Source of the DNA: Lagopus muta | Lineage: Eukaryota; Chordata; Aves; Galliformes; Phasianidae | NCBI RefSeq assembly: GCF_023343835.1 | Contig: NC_064433.1 | Coordinates: 136,241,957 to 136,305,956, forward strand | DNA: 64,000 nucleotides | Direction: 5' to 3' | In this document: one piece after another, positions 57,001-64,000 of the stretch | Position numbering within the stretch: the first letter of the stretch is position 1 | Layout: each line of letters begins with the position of its first letter | Program-made: the position numbers and the translations under genes | Notes under the pieces: generated by a model | The model's database searches: none | Seen by the model: only the letters and a program-made list of their open reading frames with translations | Told to the model about the DNA's origin: nothing

Positions 57001-60000
57001 AACAAAAGACAATGATAAACAAGCACTGAAAATAAAATCCAGTCTTCTGCGTATTTCAGCATCTCATCACATAAAGCCACTTGCATACTAGTCTTTAACT
57101 TATTGCAAGGTATTTAAGAAAACAAATTGCTTCTGTCATTGCAAATGGTTGCTGACTGTTCAAAAGCAATAAAATAATCCATTCCAGCTACTATGTGAAA
57201 TATGCCACTTTTGATACATTTGTGCCTTAAAACAAAAGGAATTTTTCAGTACAGTTTCAGAGATGCGCAGCGCTTTTCACAACAACTTGAAATTGTAAGG
57301 GGGAAGAAAGAAATGCATTAAATTAATTAAAATAAGAAATACACATATATAGTGAAACATATATGTGAATATATTGATATATTGATATATTGATTCACAC
57401 ATATATGTGAAACATTTTTGAAAGTCATAACTTCGTGAATATGGTAGATCCAGTACAGCTTCTTCAGGTAAACTTGGAATTATTTCTACTTCTCTGCTAT
57501 AAACTCACACACATTCTGGTTGAAACCTTTTTAGCTAGTATTTTAAGTATTTGCTTGCATGTGGATAGGTTACCATTTAAGAAGGGATTTACCACCCCTT
57601 GTACTGGAATTGCACAATGCTATCCTGTTCTAAGAATCACTATTGAAGCAAGGCACATTTTAATTGGGAAGCAACTTGGAGAAGAGAAGGCTCTGGGGAG
57701 ACTTCATTGTGGCCTTCCAATGCTTGAAGGGAGCATATGAACAGGAGGGGCAATGGCTGTTTACAAGGGTGGATAGTGATACAACAAGGGTTTTAAACTG
57801 AGACAGGGGAGGTTTAGGTTAGATTTTAGGAGGAAGTTTTTCACACAGAAGGTGTTGAAGCACTGGAACAGGTTGCCCAAGGAGGTTGTGGATGCTCCAT
57901 CCCTGGAGGCATTCGAGGCCAGGCTGGATGTGGCCACACCTGACTTCTTTCAGTCTGTTCTTCAGATTTAGGGCTAGATTTATACCAGGACTACTTTTTC
58001 TATTCCCACCCTAGTAAGTGGTTGTCCAGTAGCATTATCAGTAAGTACATACCTTTCCTCAACTAAATCTGTAGGGTCAGGGTTTATTTTAAATAATGCA
58101 TACAGACATACAATGAAGAGTGCTTTACTGGTGCAGTGGCAGTTTAGATAAAATTTCTTATATAAGCAAAACTTGAGAAATATTTTGCATTCAGTAATCC
58201 CTCTCTGTCTGCACCATTTTTAAAGTTTTGCTTTATTGAACATTAATGATTACTAATCCCCAAGACGTGTTCTATCCTCTTCCCAACTCCTATATTACAG
58301 GAAGCTTCTCCACTCAAAATTAAATGAAAAACTTTTGTTAATTTGCATCCTTCTACCTCTGTATAATTTAGCTTTCATTTGTTTTCAAAGGTTCCATTTT
58401 ACTCCTAACTCAGAGAGGATTGCTTTGCTCTCATGGGAATATAGGATTTTTATGTTCAAATATTCTACCACAGCAATAAAGAAATAAACATTACTCTATG
58501 CCATGTTCCAGTTGAATTTCAGCCATTTGTTCAGCAGTTGTTTTGCCTACTAATATTGCCTATCTTACTCCTTAATCATCATAGAAGCCTGATGAATAAG
58601 GTAAGTTAGTAAAACTACAGAAACCCCTCAGGGAAATGTATTAATATTTGGGACATTCATAACTTAAATGTGTCCAAGATGAAGAGATGAATACTAAGTT
58701 TGCACTTTAAAGAAGCAAAGCCTTAATGAGAACTGAAATAATTTTTTTGTGAGCCTTTTAAAACTCCATCTCGGATGATTTTATGAAATAATTAATTTGA
58801 ATATAAGATTACAGTTCTTTCTTAATCTTCTCTCCTTACTTGACAAGAAGGAGTTCAAAAGCAGGTTATGAGCCATTGGGAAGTACTCCAGCAAACAAGG
58901 AATTATATTCCTAATAGAATGCAGGAAAAAGTATGCACGATTTCTTACATAAAGTACTGCAATAACACAGCTTTATTTTCAACTTTTTGAGATATAAAGA
59001 CAGCTGGCAATTCCCCTTTCCTTACTGCTGTCACCATAGATCTACCATGATGCAGTCAAACTAAAAGCCCCTTTTTACCCACAACTGATCGACACCCTGG
59101 CTGACACACGGCATGTTCTTCAGGTCACTGTAGTACAGTTCATGTCCTGACGTAAAAGCACCATTTTGGCCATCTATCCTCTGTGGCTTTAAAACCAGAA
59201 TCAGGCTTCACTTTCAAAATAGTACACAGTACCAGCATAAATCAAAGCTGGAAAAGAAGCTGAAAGTTTCATAATTTTCTACTGAACTTTTGTTACTGAT
59301 GATAAGCTATGCGATTTAAAGATGGATAACCATGTAGCAAAACTCAGCAAGACTTGCATAGGATTGGTACCTGACATTCTCAGAGCCCTCCAATGTGAGG
59401 GAAAAAAAGGGGAAAACTTCACTTACATATCTGAGATATCTCCAAAATTTGGTAAAACAGCTCATATTTGAGATGTGTTGCATCTCCTACTCTAAGTTGG
59501 CTTACAAAGTAAAGACATATTGAAGGTCCAGTTTCAAATTTTGAGTTGCAATGTTATCCAAGTGAACCAAGCAGATCAGAAATGCTCTAGACAAAGGAAT
59601 GTTCAAAAATAATTTCCATGCAGAAAGATCCTCAATCAACAGGATAACACTCGCACTGCAGTGTTAGCAAGCAATTTCAGTGTAATAACCTTCTCTGTCC
59701 TATCCTCCTTTTTTTCCCATACAGTGGCACAGAAGTTGCCCTTAATAATAGAGAAACCACTATTCTTGTTTAATTTGTCACTGGAGAATTTGAAGCATGG
59801 GACATAAGTAAAATAAATGAAATTTTTATATATATATAAAATGTGCATTACACATGAATCCCAACATGAAATAACTTAGGTGAACCCCAGACATGGCCTT
59901 CAATGTGGAAGCACATAAGTATTTGCATGCATGAAGTACAAACATCATGCAATTCCCACCTCAGTCATGCACTGGGAAAGACGTGGCCTGCAGAATATCT

Positions 60001-62715
60001 CATATGTTAGAAAGAGAGCTAAAACATTTTGCTTGAAAACATCTCTCAACTTTTCCTAAATGGAACCACAGAGTTTTCTTTGGTTAAAGCTGCTAAAATA
60101 TACATTCTCTTACTCTGTTCTTCAAAAGCTTTTTTATAACTACACAAATAAGCAAAATTCTATGTGTCCAGATAATTAAACAAATTCTGTGGATGTTTAG
60201 ATTTGTTTTTCAAAAGAGAAAGATCTTTGTAAGCACTATGTGAGTTCAATTTGTTCTTACCTGGCACTCAAAATACACTCACATTCAAGAAGTTGATCCT
60301 TTCCAAATTCACACAACATTTTCAAATTCGATTGCCCCCATGCTTTTTTTCCTGAAATAATAGGGCATCTACAACAATTTAGATTTAGATCTGTTTTCCA
60401 GAAGATCTTCTTGATTAATTTTTCAATAGGACAACCACCTTGTTGGTGGAGGTTTTCTTCTTCTTTCCATTTTTTTCCCTTTAGCTCTTTGAGCTTAAAC
60501 CACAGCTTGTACTGCAAACTGTGCTAAGTGTATCTGTACCAGAGAGCATAAAGCATCTGAATTGATTTACCAAGGTTACATTCAGCATCTTTTGTACTGA
60601 TCCTTTTAATACATTATTTATCATGCTTTAAGGGAAAGCTGCTTTTGCTTGAAAGCACACAAAATATTTGTTTCTTTTCAAACACTTCTCATGCTGAAGA
60701 AGCACTCCATTTCTGCGATACACATCCAATATGCTCAAACCTATTCCCCCTCAGGTTTGTATACACAGCTTACATCAAGTCACATACACCAATTCCTTCT
60801 GTATTTGATGTCAGTTTGGGCATAATATACCCAATTCAATCAGATCAATCTATGCAGACCATTTTTTTCATCAAAGCAGTTGAAGTGCTTCCAGGTACCG
60901 CAGTATTTAATGTGAATTACATTGGGTTTTGTTTTTATTAAAGCTGTTCTACAAATGTTATGTCTGCCTGATAGAAAGTAAAAAGGAGGGAATAGTTTTG
61001 TTTTTTATTAAACAGCACTTGTGTTTGGAATATGAATAGCTGTTTAGGGGGATGCTGCTTTTAACACACATAACAAAAATCAATAAATTGTGAAGGTATG
61101 CTCTCACTAACTTCTTTCTCTATTGGCCCTGTAATAACTGAGCAAACACAGATAGCAAAAAAGGCTCCCAAACACTGGAGCATCTTTGCTAATTTTTCTC
61201 AGAAATTCTCAAGGCAGACATAAAAATCTGCACAAGCAGGACAAAGGAATTTCAAACCCACAGTTAATATCGTTGGCTGTCACAGTCTGTTCGCCAACAG
61301 AAGAGTCTGTTGGGGGGCTGAAACATGAGATAGAAGCCAGGGGATGACAGATCCAAATAAACCAAACCCGTAAGAGATCTCAAAATCAATTAACGTGATC
61401 TATCTCCTGGAGAATTATGACTTCTGAAGTTCTATTTCATCTTCTCACTTCATGCATAAGAATCCTGTACACTGTAGATTTGGTAAAATATCTGAACCTT
61501 TGGGCATTTCCATGCTTTCTCAACTTCATCTCCAACTATTTCCCACAGAAAAAAAAAAGAAAAAAAAAAAGAAGCTATTTTATAATAAAATCTATATCAA
61601 GAATTTGCCATTGTAAATGAGCTATTAAGTGTCACCATGTGCCATTATCAGTGTCCCCAAAACCCATCCTAAATTATTTTCAAATGCATGAAATACCTCA
61701 AAATTAAAATTGTAATCACGTTCCTTATAGTATCTATAAGAGAAATTACCAGAAGTTCAATCTATCAAGTTGTATCAGTTAATACTTACCTGTGCTGTGA
61801 CAAATGAATCATCTGTGCTTTTCTGTTTTAAAACATTTTAAAGCCAAAAATTAAACTGCAGAGTTATGTGGATATGCAATACCAGCAAGTGCGATGGCTT
61901 TTATGGCACTGACGTAGTAAACTCTAGCACACGTATCAAAAGGTTTTATTAATTTAAAAGATTACCGTTAACATTAGGAAGATGAATGCAGATATTCCTA
62001 GAATGAGGATTTCCTTATTCCCTTTGCTTTCTGCATGCAACTTGCGATAATACGGTCCTATGAGATAAGTCTTTATAACAAGACATATAAGAAAAACAGC
62101 AGCCAGAGAAAAGAGAATTTGGCCAATCAGTATCAGTATTCTCAGTATTTCCTTGAAAATGCTGGAAGAGAAGAACAAACAGAACATTTCTTTCAACTGC
62201 TCTCTTGCCTCTAAACCAGTTTTCCTTGACTGAAAAGATCTCATTCCACAGATGTCTGAAATTCGGTACCTACAGTAAGATATTTCAAACGTTAGCAAGA
62301 CAACACAAATACTACATCTGCTAAGTGTGTCAATCTCTTTTACAGAAGTCTACTTCCATGTTAATTCAAAAAGACTTCTGCTGACAGCTCTTCACAGTAA
62401 ACAATAATCAATAATTCTATCCCACAGCCTTTATCAAAAATGCCTTTAGAGAGTAAGGTCTAAAGAAATCAGTAATAAACTAAGAAATTAGCAACAAAGT
62501 AACAAACTTTTCACCACAAATTTCAGGTTACAAGTTAGACTGGACTAAGGTAGCTATAGCAGAAAGAATATCCTCATACAACATGGCAAGTACAAACAGT
62601 GAAGGGAACACAGAAAACGAAGTCCTATTTTTTTAGTGGACTGACATTAAAGGTAACGCTGTCATATTTGTATTTGCAACCTATATACTAAACTGTAAAG
62701 GCCAGGGGGGGAGGA

Positions 62716-62765
<50 letters not shown>

Positions 62766-63898
62766 ACCTGGAATGTGTGCTCACCCCTGCTTGAATAAGT
62801 GTAGGCATAACAGCTATAAATAAGCCGAGCTGCACATCCTGCATCACCAACATGCCAAGTAGTACACTGCTGTAGTCAATATCCCCTGCACACCAAACAA
62901 AGCAGTCACAGAAACATTTATCAGAGTCTATTAATGCTTGCAGAAAAAACAGCTTCTTAATCAAATGAAGGCTATGTATAGCTCTCAATGAAGTGAGGTC
63001 AAAGTATCATACAAAGCTTGACTTTGTTTTGCAGTTAAGCTCTAGTTATGCATTTACTGGAACTTCTTTACAGAAGCTTACAGTCTGCAGAGTAACAGGC
63101 AGATCTAATTTAACAAGAGTCAGCATATAGAAAATAAACTTTTGGCAGTGGAATAGGAGTATTCTGGGGAGAAGGAAAACAAAAACACCTTACAGCACCT
63201 ATGGATAAGAGAGGTTTAAGGGGAAGAAAACAGGCTGGCAAAACTGCTGAAATGAAACATTTAGAAGCCTTTTGAGAAGCCAGCTATACGGCACTTGAAA
63301 GTACTTATTTGAAGAGCTGCTGTCTTTGAAAGACTAGCAGAGCTGGTCTTAGCCTGCAGGAAAAGGATGTGAATTACTTCAGTTAGCCTTTCTGCCCATT
63401 GACAGTCTGGTAGCAATGGTCTTATCTGGTAGCCTCTTAAAAAGCACCATGCATCCAGAGCCCCAGTAAAGCCAATTTTGCACTGATTTTAATACCGTTC
63501 CTTATCCAGAAAGGACTGACTACATAAGTAACAGGTGCACCTCATAGCAAGAACACATATAACACCGACCAGTTAAAGGAGGATGATCCCTTGCAAACCA
63601 GACAAGGTTTTGTTTCATTTTTAAACTACTTTCTCTTATAATATCACAAAGTCCATTTTTGTCAAATTTTATTATACATACTCAAGCAGTCCGTATTTAA
63701 ATCACACTTACCTTCTTTATCTCCTCGAACAGTACCTGCAAGAAATCTTGACACCAACGGTGTGCTTGATAAAGACAAGCAAGTGGAAATGAAGACACTT
63801 TGTGTTGGTCTGATTTGGAGCAAGTGTCCCCACAATAAACCAAAGGCAATCATCAGAACCGTCATGTAGCAGGGTCCTTGCAAAGATATTTTCCACAC
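47985..63898 (-). CDS. TMCO3: TMCO3, putative cation/proton antiporter (CPA2 family), 3' part, 7 exons
   Basis: TMCO3 is a multi-pass membrane protein of the monovalent cation:proton antiporter-2 family (Na_H_Exchanger fold, related to bacterial KefB/KefC). Exons in transcript order are 63712-63898, 62768-62885, 61966-62161, 55893-56043, 50307-50386, 49642-49791 and 47985-48098. All have GT-AG borders and matching phases, totalling 996 nt, or 331 residues and a stop. Human TMCO3 is 677 residues, so the first half lies beyond the right edge. The visible part has about eight hydrophobic segments. It includes the helix with [12 protein letters not shown] (residues 42-53 of the part), the KefC-like [14 protein letters not shown], and [16 protein letters not shown]. 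The ion carried is not known from this sequence. It ends [11 protein letters not shown]. Confidence 0.95.
49642..49791 (-). CDS. TMCO3: TMCO3 exon
   Basis: 150 nt, exactly 50 codons: [40 protein letters not shown] and [10 protein letters not shown]. The acceptor is TTCTCAAAG and the donor is CGGGAG followed by GTAAGC. The [12 protein letters not shown] block is the best conserved CPA2 signature here. Skipping this exon would keep frame. Confidence 0.96.
50307..50386 (-). CDS. TMCO3: TMCO3 exon
   Basis: 80 nt encoding [20 protein letters not shown] and SVVIMK. The donor is ATGAAG followed by GTATTT. The 3' splice site is CTTCCTCCTAG preceded directly by a T27 run (A27 on the plus strand at 50398-50424), which serves as an unusually long polypyrimidine tract. 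Confidence 0.94.
50398..50424 (+). repeat. A27 homopolymer on a TMCO3 splice acceptor
   Basis: Twenty-seven A on the plus strand, read as T27 in the transcript strand, 11 bases upstream of the exon that starts at 50386. It may descend from a retroposed poly(A) tail or from slippage. Confidence 0.95.
53640..53965 (+). pseudogene. CR1 reverse transcriptase (ORF2) fragment with internal duplication
   Basis: Frames on the plus strand give [39 protein letters not shown] and [13 protein letters not shown], then NIFINDL. These are RT blocks ending with the [21 protein letters not shown] motif. The LFNIFINDL region is disturbed by a local duplication at about 53846-53912 (repeats of CATCTTTATCAAATTTAT). 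Frameshifts and missing downstream domains show it is inactive. Antisense to TMCO3. Confidence 0.85.
55552..55587 (+). repeat. (CAAA)n microsatellite
   Basis: About eight CAAA units with a single AAAT interruption, running into a short A tract, in a TMCO3 intron. Confidence 0.9.
55893..56043 (-). CDS. TMCO3: TMCO3 exon
   Basis: 151 nt encoding [40 protein letters not shown] and [11 protein letters not shown]. The acceptor is CCTTGACAG and the donor is TCCATAG followed by GTAATT. The LGxFLAGxL and EPIRDFLxxxFFxSIG blocks are shared with bacterial KefB/KefC antiporters. Confidence 0.95.
57335..57415. repeat. AT-rich tandem and inverted repeat
   Basis: Three copies of TGATATAT units (GAATATATTGATATATTGATATATTGATTC) are bounded on both sides by ACATATATGTG, itself a near palindrome, next to GTGAAAC on each side. 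The flanks can pair to form a hairpin. Confidence 0.7.
57660..57945 (+). mobile_element. CR1 LINE fragment lacking the 3' end
   Basis: GGAGAAGAGAAGGCTCTGGG, GAGACTTCATTGTGGCCTTC, TTTAGGAGGAAGTTTTTCAC, GGAACAGGTTGCCCAAGGAG and TGCTCCATCCCTGGAGGCAT. It stops at GGCCAGGCTGGATGTGGCCA without the usual ATTCTATGATTCTA tail, so it is truncated at both ends, uncommon for CR1. Antisense to TMCO3. Confidence 0.88.
61966..62161 (-). CDS. TMCO3: TMCO3 exon
   Basis: 196 nt encoding (S)[58 protein letters not shown] and FIFLMLT. The acceptor is CTCTTCCAG and the donor is TTAACG followed by GTAATC. It has two long hydrophobic helices joined by the conserved [14 protein letters not shown] loop. Confidence 0.95.
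62718..62765 (+). repeat. (AT)16 T15 microsatellite on a TMCO3 splice donor
   Basis: About sixteen AT repeats followed by fifteen T on the plus strand, ending two bases before the exon at 62768. On the transcript strand the donor GT is followed directly by A15 and then (AT)n. Confidence 0.95.
62768..62885 (-). CDS. TMCO3: TMCO3 exon
   Basis: 118 nt encoding (G)[33 protein letters not shown] and VSTHS. The acceptor is GGTGTGCAG. The donor is TTCCAG followed by GTA and a run of A, which continues into a (TA)n microsatellite. The [16 protein letters not shown] segment is typical of TMCO3. Confidence 0.94.
63712..63898 (-). CDS. TMCO3: TMCO3 exon, first one in the window
   Basis: 187 nt encoding [53 protein letters not shown] and [10 protein letters not shown]. 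The acceptor is CTTCCTGAG and the donor is AAAGAAG followed by GTAAGT. It covers two membrane helices; the STP motif sits in the helix equivalent to a transport-domain helix of CPA2 antiporters. Confidence 0.95.
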
Positions 63899-64000
63899 CT
63901 CAGGAAGAAAACAAGTTCTTATTAAGAAGTTTGACACGTTACAGAGATTTTCAGTGCAAATAAGCAGTTAAAGTTGCACTATCAGGGGCTGCAGTGCTGG

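Larger units (their letters stand above)
56044..61965 (-). other. TMCO3: TMCO3 intron with one CR1 fragment
   Basis: 5.9 kb, AT-rich. It holds the AT-rich inverted/tandem stretch at about 57335-57415, the CR1 piece at about 57660-57945 and an A-rich run near 61550-61572. Nothing else is recognised. Confidence 0.55.

Overview
This is eukaryotic and almost certainly avian nuclear DNA. It is AT-rich, carries long GT-AG introns, has a sharp CpG island near 40.5-41.9 kb, and is littered with CR1 LINE fragments plus a Galluhop-like mariner. The repeat set points to a galliform bird, most likely chicken or a close relative; that species call is an inference. No bacterial, plasmid or viral gene is present. 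The only real coding sequence is the exons of two genes, both on the minus strand.

The left two thirds (about 0.84-41.6 kb) is the complete coding part of TFDP1 (transcription factor DP1, the dimerisation partner of E2F). I placed eleven coding exons, all with GT-AG borders and matching phases, that join into a 411-residue protein (human DP1 is 410). The 3' UTR reaches a poly(A) signal near 855-860. The first coding exon holds only four codons (40426-40437), and the CpG-island promoter lies just upstream, with CRE, GC-box, NRF1-like, E2F and E-box motifs.

From about 42 to 46.9 kb is the intergenic space, with four CR1 pieces, one of them a decayed reverse-transcriptase fragment. From about 46.95 kb to the right edge is the 3' half of TMCO3, a CPA2-type cation/proton antiporter: seven exons encoding the last 331 residues and the stop. 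The order TMCO3 then TFDP1, in tandem and in the same direction, is the same as at human 13q34, which supports both calls.

Introns are mostly unique sequence with scattered repeats. The most structured one is TFDP1 intron 15.0-26.9 kb, where a hAT element holds a mariner that itself holds a CR1. I found no convincing new gene, ncRNA, CRISPR or unknown system. The best leads are a tandem NAGNAG splice acceptor in the DP1 DNA-binding domain, two long homopolymer/microsatellite tracts lying directly on TMCO3 splice sites, an E2F site in the promoter of the E2F partner gene, and the three-level transposon nest.
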